The notes: a model not told the origin generated them from the sequence alone. A stretch of 64,000 nucleotides of DNA from Crocinitomix catalasitica ATCC 23190 (GCF_000621625.1 NZ_JHXV01000001.1:298957-362956); one strand, 5' to 3'. Positions 42,552 to 53,900 are shown, counted from the first letter of the stretch. Numbers and translations: made by a program.

Positions 42552-44126
42552 CTATAAATCGTCAACAACAACTTTATAAGTAGGGTCTTCTAGAATGTTC
42601 ACATCTATGATATTCACAGCGTTGCCCAATAATTTTTGACAATCAGCACTCAAATGTTTTAATTGAACACGCTTCCCAACCTTATGGTAACGCTCGGTTA
42701 ATTTATTCAATGCCTCAATCGCTGACATATCAACTACACGACTTTCTTTAAAGTCAATTACAACTTGTTCTGGATCGCCTAATACATCAAATTTATCTGC
42801 AAAAACCGAAGTAGATCCGAAGAATAATGGACCGTAAATTTCATAGTGCTTAACACCTTGATCATCGGTGAACTTTCTTGCTCTAATTCGTTTAGCATTG
42901 TCCCAAGCAAAAACCAATGCTGCAATGATAACACCTATCAATACTGCCAATGCAAGATTGTGCAAGAAAATAGTAACCAAGGTAACAACAACCATCACAA
43001 AAATATCTGACTTCGGCATTTTATTGAATGTTTTTAAACTCGCCCATTCAAATGTTCCCACTGCAACCATAATCATCAATCCTGTTAAGGCTGCCATTGG
43101 AAGTTTTTCAATTAAGCTCGAACCGAACATAACAAAAACCAATAACATCAATGCAGCTACAATTCCTGATAATCTTGCTCTTGCTCCAGATGAAATATTA
43201 ATTAAACTCTGACCAATCATCGCACAACCACCCATTCCTAACATGAATCCAGATAAAATATTCGCTGATCCTTGCGCTACTGCTTCTTTATTCCCTCGAC
43301 CACGCGTTTCTGTGATCTCATCAATAATATTTAATGTTAAAAGACTTTCAATTAATCCTACACCAGCAACTATAGATGCATAAGGTAATACCAATAAAAG
43401 TGTTTCCATTGTAAAAGGTACATCTGGAATAGAAGGTATAGGGAATCCACCTTTTACAGATGCAATGTCACCTACTGTTGTTGTGTTAATATCGAATAAA
43501 TAAACAATTCCAAAAATCACCAAAATAGCCGTTAAAGCTGCAGGAATTACTTTCGTTAATTTGGGTAATCCCCATATAATAAGAATCGCAACAGCTACTA
43601 ATCCAACAAATGTAAATAATTGTGTTCCTTGCATCCATGGCGCATTAGGATCAGTGCTATCTACTGTGAATTGACTCATTTGAGACATGAATATGATAAT
43701 GGCTAAGCCATTAACGAATCCGAAAATTACAGGATGAGGAACCAATCGCATTAATTTACCAAGCCGCAATAAACCTGCAATAATTTGAATAATTCCGGCA
43801 AGAATCACCGTTATAAATACGTATTGTGTGATTTCATCAACACTAATGGCTGGATTTAACTCCTTTAAAGCAGTTATTAAACCAAGAAAAACCACAGCAA
43901 CAGCGCCAGTTGCACCAGATATCATACCAGGTCTACCACCTAAAATTGCTGTAACAAGCCCCATTACAAAGGCCGCATATAATCCCGTTAGTGGTGAAAG
44001 TCCAGCTAATAAAGCAAATGCAACTGCTTCAGGAACCAATGCTAACGCAACGGTTAATCCTGAAAGAATTTCATTTTTGTAATTTACTTTTTGAGATAAA
44101 TCAAAAAAGTTCAAATACTTTCTCAT
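42552..44126 (-). CDS. SulP-family anion transporter with STAS domain
   Basis: A 524-residue protein. About 12-14 membrane segments begin with EILSGLTVALALVPEAVAFALLAGLSPLTGLYAAFVMG. GGRPGMISGATGAVAVV is the signature loop. A C-terminal STAS domain covers about 430-520 (DPEQVVIDFKESRVVDMSAIEALNKLTERYHKVGKRVQL). Members carry sulfate, bicarbonate or other anions with Na+ or H+. No carbonic anhydrase or sulfate gene is adjacent, so the substrate is open. Confidence 0.92.
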   Translation of the reverse strand: MRKYLNFFDLSQKVNYKNEILSGLTVALALVPEAVAFALLAGLSPLTGLYAAFVMGLVTAILGGRPGMISGATGAVAVVFLGLITALKELNPAISVDEITQYVFITVILAGIIQIIAGLLRLGKLMRLVPHPVIFGFVNGLAIIIFMSQMSQFTVDSTDPNAPWMQGTQLFTFVGLVAVAILIIWGLPKLTKVIPAALTAILVIFGIVYLFDINTTTVGDIASVKGGFPIPSIPDVPFTMETLLLVLPYASIVAGVGLIESLLTLNIIDEITETRGRGNKEAVAQGSANILSGFMLGMGGCAMIGQSLINISSGARARLSGIVAALMLLVFVMFGSSLIEKLPMAALTGLMIMVAVGTFEWASLKTFNKMPKSDIFVMVVVTLVTIFLHNLALAVLIGVIIAALVFAWDNAKRIRARKFTDDQGVKHYEIYGPLFFGSTSVFADKFDVLGDPEQVVIDFKESRVVDMSAIEALNKLTERYHKVGKRVQLKHLSADCQKLLGNAVNIIDVNILEDPTYKVVVDDL

Positions 44127-44313
44127 TGTTTTCTACTTGTTGATGGTTATTTCTTTTCAAAGTGCAAAAGTAGGACATTAATCTTAATAAAAAATTTTTA
44201 GCTAATTTCAGTATAAGATCAAGCATGTTTATAAATGTTAATTATAGTGTTATAGTAATTATTGATTTGACTTATATCAACAAAATGTCGTAATTTGTAA
44301 ATAAAAAATAAGC

Positions 44314-45756
44314 ATGGCAAAAAGTAAAAAATTAACCACCTCTGCAGGTGCTCCCGTATCAAACAACCAAAAGTCATTAACAGCTGGAAACAGAGGTCCT
44401 GTTTTAATGCAAGATTATAAATTACTTGAAAAGTTAGCACACCAAAATCGTGAGCGAATTCCAGAGCGTGTTGTTCATGCCAACGGATGGGGAGCGATGG
44501 GAACTTTTACTGTGACGAACGATATCAGTAAATATACGCGTGCAAAAGTATTTAGTGAAGTCGGAAAACAGACTGAGATTCTATCTAGATTTTCAACTGT
44601 TGCTGGCGAAGCAGGTGCAGCGGATACTGAAAGAGATGTACGTGGTTTTTCTTTAAAGTTTTATACGGAAGAAGGAAACTGGGATATGGTTGGTAATAAT
44701 ACGCCAGTATTTTTTATTCGTGATGGATATAAATTCCCTGACTTTATTCATACGCAGAAAAGACATCCTAAAACCAATTTAAGGTCGAACGAAGCGATGT
44801 GGGATTTCTGGTCGTTAACACCTGAAAGTTTACATCAAGTTACCATCTTAATGTCTGATAGAGGAATTCCAACTGCGCCCATGTTCATGAATGGTTATGG
44901 CAGTCATACTTATTCTTTTTGGAACAATGACGGCGAACGTTTTTGGGTGAAATTCCACTTTAAAACACAACAAGGACACCAACATTATACAAATGCTGAA
45001 GCTGCAACTGTAATAGGGGAGACGAGAGAGAAATATCAAGAGGAGCTTTATGGTGCTATTGAAAAAGGAGAATTCCCAAAGTGGAAGTTAATGGTGCAAA
45101 TTATGCCGGAAACTGATGCTGAAAAAACACCTTATAATCCTTTCGATTTAACACGTGTTTGGCCACATGGTGATTATCCTTTACTTGAAGTTGGTATTTT
45201 AGAATTGAATAAGAATCCAGAGAATTATTTTCAGTATGTTGAGAATGCTGCCTATTCACCTTCGAATATTGTCCCAGGCATCGGTTTCTCGCCCGATAAG
45301 GTATTGCAAGCTAGAATTTTCTCATACGCAGATGCACATCGATATAGATTAGGAACACATTATGAAGCTTTACCTGCCAATGCAGCAAAAACAGAAGTGA
45401 ATCATTATCATAAAGACGGTGCAATGCGCTTTTTCAGCAATGATTTTGGAAATCCAGATGCATATTACGAACCGAATACTAAAAATGGACCAGTTGAGGA
45501 TCCAAGTGTTGAAGAACCGCCAATGAAAATTGATGGAGATATTACACGTTACGAAGATCAGGATCAATTGGGAGATTATAAACAACCAGGAGATTTATTC
45601 CGCCTATTTAATGACGAACAAAAACAGCGTTTATTCAATAATATAGCGGCAGCAATGCAAGGTGTTTCATTAGAGATTATTGAAAAACAATTGGCACATT
45701 TTGACAAGGCTGATCCAGCTTATGGTGCTGGTGTTCGTAAAGCATTAAATCTGTAA
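44314..45756 (+). CDS. katA: Heme catalase, small-subunit clade
   Basis: Decomposes hydrogen peroxide. The 480 residues carry the active-site His55 in [16 protein letters not shown], the Asn in [12 protein letters not shown], and the heme-ligand Tyr338 in [14 protein letters not shown]. Length places it in the small-subunit, NADPH-binding clade, without the C-terminal flavodoxin domain. An ankyrin-repeat gene follows 60 bases after the stop, beyond a terminator hairpin, the arrangement of katB-ankB in Pseudomonas. The symbol is for the general family. Confidence 0.96.
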   Translation: MAKSKKLTTSAGAPVSNNQKSLTAGNRGPVLMQDYKLLEKLAHQNRERIPERVVHANGWGAMGTFTVTNDISKYTRAKVFSEVGKQTEILSRFSTVAGEAGAADTERDVRGFSLKFYTEEGNWDMVGNNTPVFFIRDGYKFPDFIHTQKRHPKTNLRSNEAMWDFWSLTPESLHQVTILMSDRGIPTAPMFMNGYGSHTYSFWNNDGERFWVKFHFKTQQGHQHYTNAEAATVIGETREKYQEELYGAIEKGEFPKWKLMVQIMPETDAEKTPYNPFDLTRVWPHGDYPLLEVGILELNKNPENYFQYVENAAYSPSNIVPGIGFSPDKVLQARIFSYADAHRYRLGTHYEALPANAAKTEVNHYHKDGAMRFFSNDFGNPDAYYEPNTKNGPVEDPSVEEPPMKIDGDITRYEDQDQLGDYKQPGDLFRLFNDEQKQRLFNNIAAAMQGVSLEIIEKQLAHFDKADPAYGAGVRKALNL

Positions 45757-45776
45757 ATAGAAAAATATCAATCATT

Positions 45777-45804
45777 AAAACGGGCAAGAGATTGCCCGTT
45801 TTTT
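45777..45804 (+). terminator. Terminator between katA and the ankyrin gene
   Basis: AAAACGGGCA and TGCCCGTTTT form a perfect 10-bp stem with a six-base loop and T-run. Some read-through would allow co-expression of the ankyrin gene, which starts 13 bases later. Confidence 0.88.
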
Positions 45805-45816
45805 AAAAAGAATAGC

Positions 45817-46278
45817 ATGACAATTTTTGAAGCAATAAGACAAGAGGACTTAGCATTGGTGAAACAAGTTTATGATGAAAATCCATCGATTTTAAACGAA
45901 CAAGATCAAAGAGGTTCGACACCATTATTATTGGCGACTTATTTTGGTAATGAAGAAATAGCAAAGTTTTTAATTGACCAAGGAGCAGATTTAAATGCGC
46001 AAGACAAATCCGGAAATACAGCCCTAATGGGTGTTTCTTTTAAAGGATTTGATGTTATCGTTGATCTTTTAATAACAGCTGGAGCAGATGTGAATATTTT
46101 GAATTATAGCGGTGCTAATGCAGCTAGTTATGCTGTTACTTTTAATCAAAAAGGAATTTTACAGCGCTTAATTCAAGCAGGAATTGATTTGAATATTAAA
46201 GACGCCAATGGCAAAACCTTGATTGATTTAGCGAAAGCGCAAGGTTTAAAGGAGTTTGTCGAATTATTGGCAGCTTAA
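45817..46278 (+). CDS. Ankyrin-repeat protein, AnkB-like
   Basis: A 153-residue protein of four to five ankyrin repeats (GSTPLLLATYFGNEEIAKFLIDQGADLNAQD, GNTALMGVSFKGFDVIVDLLITAGADVNI, and so on), with no signal peptide. In Pseudomonas aeruginosa, AnkB beside katB is needed for full catalase activity and peroxide resistance; the same neighbourhood here suggests a similar support role. The terminator between the genes argues for partly separate control. Confidence 0.9.
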   Translation: MTIFEAIRQEDLALVKQVYDENPSILNEQDQRGSTPLLLATYFGNEEIAKFLIDQGADLNAQDKSGNTALMGVSFKGFDVIVDLLITAGADVNILNYSGANAASYAVTFNQKGILQRLIQAGIDLNIKDANGKTLIDLAKAQGLKEFVELLAA

Positions 46279-46305
46279 TTAATTTTTTAGTAGCACTTTT
46301 ATACA

Positions 46306-46845
46306 ATGGAATTGAGTCAGGAGTACGTATTTAAGTCGGAGCGTTTAGGTTTTAGGAATTGGATTGATTCGGACATAGTCAAAATGATTGCCATAAGTGG
46401 TGACCAACGCGTAATGGAATTTTTCCCTGCAACGGCAACGCCAATTCAAACCAAAACATTCATTCAACGCATGCAGGAATTGTTCGAACGTGAGGGATTC
46501 TGTTATTTCGCCGTAGACAGTCTCGAAGATGCAAAGCTCATTGGGTTTATCGGTTTAAACGAAGTGAATTACGAAGCCGATTTTTCACCTGCCATTGATA
46601 TTGGCTGGCGTTTAGGAGTTGATTATTGGAATAAAGGTTATGCCACTGAAGGCGCAAAAAGATGTCTTGAATTTGCTTTTGAAACATTGAAATTAAAAGA
46701 AGTGATTGCGACGGCTCCTGCGATTAATTTAAAATCAATCGCTGTGATGAAAAAAATAGGTATGCAGCTTAAAACGCCATTCAAACATCCTCGATTAATA
46801 GGGAATAGTCGTCTTGAAAATTGTGTTTGCTATGCTATCAGATAA
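46306..46845 (+). CDS. GNAT acetyltransferase, RimJ/RimL type
   Basis: A 179-residue GNAT. It starts with YVFKSERLGFRNWIDSDIVKMIAISGDQRVMEFFP. DIGWRLGVDYWNKGYATEGAKRCLEFAF is the acetyl-CoA-binding stretch, followed by EVIATAPAINLKSIAVMKKIGMQ. Related enzymes acetylate protein N termini, amino acids or antibiotics; the substrate is not clear. It starts 28 bases after the ankyrin gene. Confidence 0.9.
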   Translation: MELSQEYVFKSERLGFRNWIDSDIVKMIAISGDQRVMEFFPATATPIQTKTFIQRMQELFEREGFCYFAVDSLEDAKLIGFIGLNEVNYEADFSPAIDIGWRLGVDYWNKGYATEGAKRCLEFAFETLKLKEVIATAPAINLKSIAVMKKIGMQLKTPFKHPRLIGNSRLENCVCYAIR

Positions 46846-46881
46846 GAATTGTAGTATTTTTTCAACGAATGTCAATTCGAA

Positions 46882-47961
46882 TTAAAATCTCAAAAACCAA
46901 GTCGCCATCGGAATAGGAAAAGATTGATTTTGGTTTTGGCTATTAAAAATACTCACACCTGCCAGTGAAAATTGAAAGGCAAAACTTGGTCTCGACTGGA
47001 ATCTTAACCCCGGCATTAAGTATAGCAATTGTTGTTTTAATTCAGTTGCTGTTACGGTGACCGTATTTCCTGTTATATCAGTTTGACTTTGAATATTTGG
47101 ATAGGTGTCTGTTCGCTTATTCACGAAAAGCATTCCATCAATAATAAAAGTGGCGGTACGACTTATTTTTGCCGCGAATCCAATTGAAAAAGCTGGTGCA
47201 ACTAGGGCTTTCTTCTTTACAAATTCGTAAGGTAGAATTTCGGGCGAACCGGTTGGGAAAAAATAAGTGCCAATTACGGGTTGATATGAAGCTTCATTAT
47301 TGGATATACCATCTATATCAAAATAAGAAATTCCAGCAGACAATGTTAGGTTGATATCAGTTTTACCAAAGGTTACCATGGCCCAATGAAGTCCCCCTAA
47401 ATTATTAAAAGCATTTAAATAACCAGATGTGCCGAATAGTGTTCCCAAGCCAAAATTAATATTTTCGTTATTCGTCGGAATGGTATATTTTAAAGCTAAA
47501 ACTATAGGAGTAGCGACCCAAGAAGCCATTATTCCAACGGATAAATTATCAATCGGAGAGAAATGTACTTCAGGTCCATAAAGATTGAAAGCAGCATAAT
47601 TCTCGTTCTTTTTGACAGGAAATGAGTTGGTCGTAAAATGGTATCGGGTATTAAAGGAGGTTGGAGGATTGACAGGATCGTATTTATCCTCAATTTCTTC
47701 CGCTTCAATTTTTGTAATTGAAATGATGTCATTTTTGTCCAAATAAATATGGCCAACTTCTTTAGAATCTAACAATACTTCTCTACCATCATCTGAAAGA
47801 ATGTATCCTGTTTTTGTTGAACGATCCTTCATTGTTATGCGGACCAATTCTTTTTCTTTAGTCACGGTAGTTTCTTGTCCGTAAGCTTGTGACGTTACAA
47901 TTTGCGCCCCAAACATATAGGCTGCTATGAAGAATAAAACCTTAAGCACTTGTAGTTTCAT
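46882..47961 (-). CDS. Outer-membrane protein paralogue A with N-terminal SH3-like domain
   Basis: The ATG at 47961 gives a clean signal peptide (MKLQVLKVLFFIAAYMFGAQ); a longer frame reaching 48018 has no such start. Residues 35-80 form a small beta domain (VRITMKDRSTKTGYILSDDGREVLLDSKEVGHIYLDKNDIISI). The rest, from NTRYHFTTNSFPVKK, is a barrel with LYGPEVHFSPIDNLSVGIMASW and ends in WFLRF. It shares the same order of blocks with the two genes upstream (48081 and 49197). Function unknown. Confidence 0.75.
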   Translation of the reverse strand: MKLQVLKVLFFIAAYMFGAQIVTSQAYGQETTVTKEKELVRITMKDRSTKTGYILSDDGREVLLDSKEVGHIYLDKNDIISITKIEAEEIEDKYDPVNPPTSFNTRYHFTTNSFPVKKNENYAAFNLYGPEVHFSPIDNLSVGIMASWVATPIVLALKYTIPTNNENINFGLGTLFGTSGYLNAFNNLGGLHWAMVTFGKTDINLTLSAGISYFDIDGISNNEASYQPVIGTYFFPTGSPEILPYEFVKKKALVAPAFSIGFAAKISRTATFIIDGMLFVNKRTDTYPNIQSQTDITGNTVTVTATELKQQLLYLMPGLRFQSRPSFAFQFSLAGVSIFNSQNQNQSFPIPMATWFLRF

Positions 47962-48080
47962 AAGTATATTTTTATGATAATACGGAAAAAAAATACAAGC
48001 GTTGTATGAAAGAGCCAATTAAATTTACGATTTACTAATTCTTTTAGTTGATCTCTACGTTTGTGAATTTGAGCAGATCT

Positions 48081-49181
48081 TTAAATCCTAAAATACCATG
48101 TACACATTGGAATGATAGGTAAACCATCATTAATTGTAATAAATCTATTTAGATAATAGCCACTTAATGATACTTGGAACGCTTTTCCTTCGCTTAATTC
48201 GAATCGGACACCAGGCATGAAATAGGCGATTGTGACTTTTTCAAATTCATCCGTGACCGTTATTATTGGAGCGGATGGATTTGAATTATCTAAATTAACT
48301 TTTTGATTCGACCCACCAGATGAACTAATATAAACGGTAGCGTCAAAAGTAAGACTCACCTTTCTGCTCAATGTTTTACGTGCGCCAAGAGAAAAATAAG
48401 ATCCTTGTGTAATTTGTGGTCCTGCATCTTGGATGGGTAAATTCGTGTAATTATCGTTTCCAAAAGCATTTTCACTATAATAATAATCGTTGCCATCATA
48501 TTGACCAGGGATATAGGAGTAATTATTGTTTTTCATGCCTAAATCGGCATAACCATATCCGTAGGATAAAGAAATATTGTCTTCATGATTTCCTATCGTT
48601 CCAGTCAACCAAAGATTTCCTCCATAACCTCTAAATTTATTTAAGTATGCAGACGACCCGATTCTTGTGCCAATACCTAAATGAAAAACATCACTATTAA
48701 TCGGTAAGGTGTATTTTAAAGAAACAGTAAATGGACTTGCAATCCAAGAGGTAGCGAGATTAATGGTTAAATTATCCATTACTGTATAATGCAGCTCCGG
48801 TCCGTAAAGATTAATTGCAGTGTATCCTGTTCCTTTTTTCAACGGTAATGCATTTGGTGAAAGTTGATACCGTGCTGTAAAACCTGCTGGATCTTCATCA
48901 AAAACAGGATCTGCTTCTTGCGATTCAGCCTCTTGTTGATTAATTTTTTTGATTTGTGCAATCTCAGATTTTTTTAAATATAATTTACCAACTGTTTTGG
49001 TCTCAATCAAGGTCTCTCGTCCATCATCAGAAAGTATTTCCCCAATGTAAACTTCCCCATTGTTCATGGTTATTTTTACAGGTCCTTTAATTTCATTTTC
49101 AATTGGTTGTGCAAATCCTGAAACTGAAATAAAGAATACGATTAGAATTGTGAGTAATGATGAACTAACGCTCTTTTTCAT
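48081..49181 (-). CDS. Outer-membrane protein paralogue B with N-terminal SH3-like domain
   Basis: A 366-residue exported barrel; signal peptide MKKSVSSSLLTILIVFFISVSGFAQ. The N-terminal domain reads VKITMNNGEVYIGEILSDDGRETLIETKTVGKLYLKKSEIAQI. The barrel begins TARYQLSPNALPLKK, contains NLYGPELHYTVMDNLTINLATSW and ends WYFRI. It is the most divergent of the three in the barrel, with a Tyr/Asn-rich insertion. The gap to the upstream paralogue C gene is 15 bases, so they form one unit. Confidence 0.75.
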   Translation of the reverse strand: MKKSVSSSLLTILIVFFISVSGFAQPIENEIKGPVKITMNNGEVYIGEILSDDGRETLIETKTVGKLYLKKSEIAQIKKINQQEAESQEADPVFDEDPAGFTARYQLSPNALPLKKGTGYTAINLYGPELHYTVMDNLTINLATSWIASPFTVSLKYTLPINSDVFHLGIGTRIGSSAYLNKFRGYGGNLWLTGTIGNHEDNISLSYGYGYADLGMKNNNYSYIPGQYDGNDYYYSENAFGNDNYTNLPIQDAGPQITQGSYFSLGARKTLSRKVSLTFDATVYISSSGGSNQKVNLDNSNPSAPIITVTDEFEKVTIAYFMPGVRFELSEGKAFQVSLSGYYLNRFITINDGLPIIPMCTWYFRI

Positions 49182-49196
49182 AAAATACTTTTTAAA

Positions 49197-50285
49197 TTAA
49201 AATCTGAAAAACCATGATACCATTGGTATCGGGAAAGAATAAGCTAAATAAGTTTCAGAAGATCCTATATTCTGTTTGAAAACACTAACGCCCGCTAATG
49301 AAATTTGAAATGCGCGTGATGGTTTGGATTGAAACCTCATACCTGGCATTAAATATAATAACTGACTTTTTTTATCTGAAGCTTTAACTGTTGTAATTTG
49401 ATTTACGCCAATTGTCTCAGTGGTCTCAATTCGATTAGCTCCTACTTTTTTGCCCATAAAAAACATACCATCCATTATAAAAGTGGCATTCTTGCCGATT
49501 TTTGCTGCAAAACCAACAGAAAATGCAGGTGCGGTGAGGTTGTTGTTTTTAACTGTTTCTTGCTCAGGATAAGCTGGGTTGGACACGGTACCATAATAAA
49601 TACCTTCTTTACTAACTGTTTGAAAACTGTTTAAACCGTCTGTGTCAAAATGTGAATATCCTGCAGACAAGGTTAAATTTAAATCTGCATCACCAAATGT
49701 TACCATCCCCCAATACAAACCACCGTAATTAGCAAAAGCATTCCAATAACCAGAAGTGCCAAAGAGTGTTCCCAAGCCGAAATTTATATTTTTATTGTTC
49801 GTTGGAATTGTATATTTCAGTGCCAATACAAATGGACTTGCCATCCAAGTTGTCATTATGCCTATTGATAAATTGTCTAATGGAGCCAGATGAACTTCAG
49901 GTCCATAAAGGTTAATCATCGCATAATGCTCGCCTTTTTTAAGGGGTAAAGAATTGGTTGTGAAATGATATCTTGTATTGAATGAAGGTGGGAGCGTAAC
50001 TTCTCCCGTTGTCGATTCGTCAGCTTCATCGCCGAGAATTACAATGTTTTTAATATCACTTTTTGGTAAATATATTTTTCCTACTTCTCTCGAATTTAAA
50101 AGGATTTCACGCCCGTCATCGGAGAGTATAAAGCCCGTTTTAAAACTGCCATCTTTCATGTTTACTTTTACTAAGTCATATTCAGAATAGGTGACATCAA
50201 CTTGGCTATAAACGACGTTCGACCCGCTATAACCAAAGCAGAAAAGCCCTAATGCTAAAATGAATTTAAAAATATTTGTCTTCAT
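49197..50285 (-). CDS. Outer-membrane protein paralogue C with N-terminal SH3-like domain
   Basis: A 362-residue exported barrel; signal peptide ends near VVYSQ. The N-terminal domain reads VKVNMKDGSFKTGFILSDDGREILLNSREVGKIYLPKSDIKNI. The barrel contains NTRYHFTTNSLPLKK, NLYGPEVHLAPLDNLSIGIMTTWMASPFVLALKYTIPTN and ends WFFRF. It is closer to paralogue A (46882) than to B. It is the promoter-proximal gene of the leftward three-gene array. Confidence 0.75.
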   Translation of the reverse strand: MKTNIFKFILALGLFCFGYSGSNVVYSQVDVTYSEYDLVKVNMKDGSFKTGFILSDDGREILLNSREVGKIYLPKSDIKNIVILGDEADESTTGEVTLPPSFNTRYHFTTNSLPLKKGEHYAMINLYGPEVHLAPLDNLSIGIMTTWMASPFVLALKYTIPTNNKNINFGLGTLFGTSGYWNAFANYGGLYWGMVTFGDADLNLTLSAGYSHFDTDGLNSFQTVSKEGIYYGTVSNPAYPEQETVKNNNLTAPAFSVGFAAKIGKNATFIMDGMFFMGKKVGANRIETTETIGVNQITTVKASDKKSQLLYLMPGMRFQSKPSRAFQISLAGVSVFKQNIGSSETYLAYSFPIPMVSWFFRF

Positions 50286-50450
50286 AATATGAATATTTAA
50301 TCTAATATATGAACGATTTTTTAGATAGGGCGATAGTATTGACTATTCTTTGGTTTAATTGCGGAGATCGCGTTTTTTAATGAGGACTTGCAGTATTTAA
50401 TTTGCGTTCTAAATAAATACATGTAAATTACCCTGCTAAAATGAAATGTT

Positions 50451-50885
50451 ATGGTAAATCAAAATAATAAAATTCCAACATGGTTTACGGTCGTATCGAT
50501 TCTGTTTTTACTGTGGAATTTAATGGGATGCATGGCCTTTTTTAGTCATGTTATGATGCCGGAAGCTATGCTTGAAAAAATGCCGCAGGAAGAGCAAGAA
50601 TTGTATGCTTCAATTCCGTTGTGGTCGACCATTGCCTTCGCATTAGGTGTATTCGGAGGTGCTTTGGGATCTATTGGATTGGTGATGAAGAAGAAGTGGG
50701 CCAAATCATTATTCTGGCTGTCGCTTTTAGGGGTAATGGTCCAGACTTTTCAGAGTTTAGTATTGGCTGATACCTTGACTATATATGGATCTGGTGCTGC
50801 TTTATTGCCGCTATTAATCGTGCTTTTAACCGCTGTTGCAGTTTGGTTTGCGCAATATGGAATTACAAAACGTTGGCTTAAATAA
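50451..50885 (+). CDS. Four-helix membrane protein of unknown function
   Basis: A 144-residue protein with about four membrane helices (WFTVVSILFLLWNLMGCMAFF, LWSTIAFALGVFGGALGSIGLVM, LFWLSLLGVMVQTFQSLVL, LLPLLIVLLTAVAVWFAQYGI). Similar proteins are sometimes labelled sugar transporter, without proof. Stands alone between divergent and convergent genes. Confidence 0.65.
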   Translation: MVNQNNKIPTWFTVVSILFLLWNLMGCMAFFSHVMMPEAMLEKMPQEEQELYASIPLWSTIAFALGVFGGALGSIGLVMKKKWAKSLFWLSLLGVMVQTFQSLVLADTLTIYGSGAALLPLLIVLLTAVAVWFAQYGITKRWLK

Positions 50886-50944
50886 AAGGTGAGTTTAATC
50901 AGATTGTTAGCGTGCTAATATGTTGTAAGGCGATCGAATATTAC

Positions 50945-53900
50945 CTAAACCGCAACTACCTTTTTCGACTCTGTATAATAAATTTCCCCACTTACTTCAG
51001 GATATCCCACACTTTTAACCAAGTCGATATATTGCAATAACTGCTCAATATGTTTGGGTGATTCTTGTCCCGTTTTAAAGTCAATTATTTTGGTGCTTTC
51101 TGGTCGAATGATAATCTTGTCAGGAATGAGGATTTTACCCATTTCGGTGATGAATTCTTGCTCGTTTAATACTTCTACGTCATCAAAATATGTAGCGAAA
51201 TGGTTGTCTTCAAAAAGTGAATTAATTTGATCTTTTATTGCATCAACTTCTGTCGGAAGAATGATGCCTTTTTTTAATGCAGCATCCAATTGCTGAGGTA
51301 AATCTGCTAAACTGCTAATTTTAGAAAGAATTAAATGGACTTTAGAACCAAACATCCTTTTTTCATCTAAATGGTGAATGTCCCAAGTCTCTGCGCTGCG
51401 GAAAGACAGCGTAGGCTTGTCCATTTTTTTACTGATTGGTTTTACTTCGTAATTGGCAATATGTGTGCTCGTTTTCTCATGCTTCTCTTCAAAACTGCCG
51501 TATTTATAATAGTCACCTTCAATTTGTCCAAGTGGAGGAGCACTGACATAGGGTTGAATCCAAGTTTTTGCCGGCGACTGCCTTTTCTCAGCATCACCAA
51601 TAATGAATAAGCCATGCTCTGCACGCGTGAATGCAACATATAATAAATTGATGTTATCTAAATTGAACTTGGCCTGTTCTGTTTCAAATAAGGCCGATTG
51701 ATTTGTTGATTCCAAATCTTTGGTCATATTTAAAAAGTATGCCGGCAATTTTTCATCTGTTTCTTCAACCCAAGCAATTTGTTTGTCTAAACTCATTTGC
51801 CAGTCAAAATTGGCACAAATTACAATTGGGAATTGTAATCCTTTTGATTTATGAATGGTCATTACTGTAATCGCATCGGCGCCGTCTGGACTGATGATGG
51901 ACTTTTCGTTGCCCATATCATAATACCAATCAATAAAATCACGTAAACTCGAGCTATTGTTCCGCTCGTATACATGAACTTGTTCCGCTAATGTTTGTAA
52001 ATATGGATTCTGATTCAAATCGAATTCGAATGTTGCAATCAATGCATCTACAAATTCATACATATTGTGAAATGCAGTAGGCAATTTTATTTCATACCCT
52101 AATCCACCGAAGATTTGCTGAATTGATCTATTGTACAATGCATCTCTTTCAGCAGGAATGATTTCACGAGGATCTTTTTTAGTGAAAATATTGGCATAAT
52201 GTTCAAGTGCCTTAATCTTAAAATTACTCTGATTAGGATAAACGATAGCTCCAATTATACTGGTCAAAAATTTAACCGAATTATCTTTCGATATAAATAA
52301 ACTTTCACTAGAAATTACATTGAAACCTTGCTCAGCCAAATGTCTCGCGATTATCGCCCCAGGTGCTTTTCTATAGGCCAAAATACAGATGTCCGACAAT
52401 AGATATCCTTTTGAAATTGATTCACGAACAACTTTACTGATATAGTTCAACTGCTCTTCCTCCGTTAATTTGGGTTTGATAAAAGCTTCAACATAACCTT
52501 TGAATTTTTTAGTAGGCGTTTGTTTTATATCGTTGTAAATTATTTTTAAAGATGGATCCAATCCTTCAGCAACGTGACTAAAGAATGAATTATTGAATTC
52601 AACTATTTCCGGAGCAGAACGATAATTTTCATTTAAAGGTAAACGCTCTCCTAAGTTTTCAAATAGGGGAGCAGCCTCGTTTAAAGTGGCTATATTTTGA
52701 GGGTTGTATATTTTATTCGGTAGACCGGTAAATTGTTCAACCTCTCCATTTCTCCACCTGTAAATGGCTTGTTTACCATCCCCAACTATTAAATTGGTTT
52801 GGGCTGATGCCAATGAATTGTGTACCAAAGGAATCATATTGATCCATTGCAGATGAGAAGTGTCTTGAAATTCATCCAAAAGAAAGTTCTCATAACGTAC
52901 GCCTAATCGTTCATAGATAAATGGCACAGGTTCTTCAATAATTATTTCAGATATTTTTTTGTAAAAATCGGTAATTAATAGGATATTTTCATCCTCCTTT
53001 ATTTGTTCAACCATCTCCAAAATATATTTCAATAAAGAGAGGTTGTTGAGGTTCTTTAATTTTTTCTTGTTGAGTATATAATGTGGTTGACCCGTTTCTA
53101 ATAATTCAACGATTTGATTGAAGTATTGGATGATTAAAGGTGCAATTGAATCTGCGGTACCCACATTGGCACTTGATTTATTAATAATGTCATTGTCGCT
53201 TACATTACCTCGAATAGTTTTGCTCGGTTGATCGGTATATTCTCCCTTAACCATTTTATTAAAAAAGGCTAAAATCGAACGACTCTTACCTTTAAAATCC
53301 TCAAAATCTAATCCTTTTGATTTCGCTAAGTCCAATGCTTCTTGCCCATTTCTGGCAATTTCATTTTCAAACTTTTTTACGTCTGCTGTTAATGATTTTT
53401 GAATCGATAAGAAATCTTCAGAGGATAATTTCTTTAATTTTTCGATGGCACTAATCGCATTCTCCTTAAACACTTCATCACTAAACTTGAATAATTGCTC
53501 GGAAAAATTCCACGATTTATCTTCAGCGAGATTGGTTTGTGCATAATTAAGCATCAATTTACTCAATTCTTTATCGCGTCCAATTTGGTCGAACATTAAA
53601 TCCGTTACTGATTTTCGCAACTGTTTAATGTCTAATTCCACATCAAAATCAATAGATAAATTCAAATCTTTCGCAAATGTTCGAATGATTTTATGGGTGA
53701 ATTTATCAATCGTCATTACCGAAAAAGATCCATAATTATGTAAAATCTTATTCAAAATAATATTGGCTCTCGCTTCAATTAATTGGGGGGATAATTTTAA
53801 GTTTTTTGCCGTTGCTGCTAAAAACTCCAATTCTGAAACCGATTTTTTTTCAAAAGGAATCTTCAATAGAATTAAACTATCTAAAATTCGTTCTTTCATT

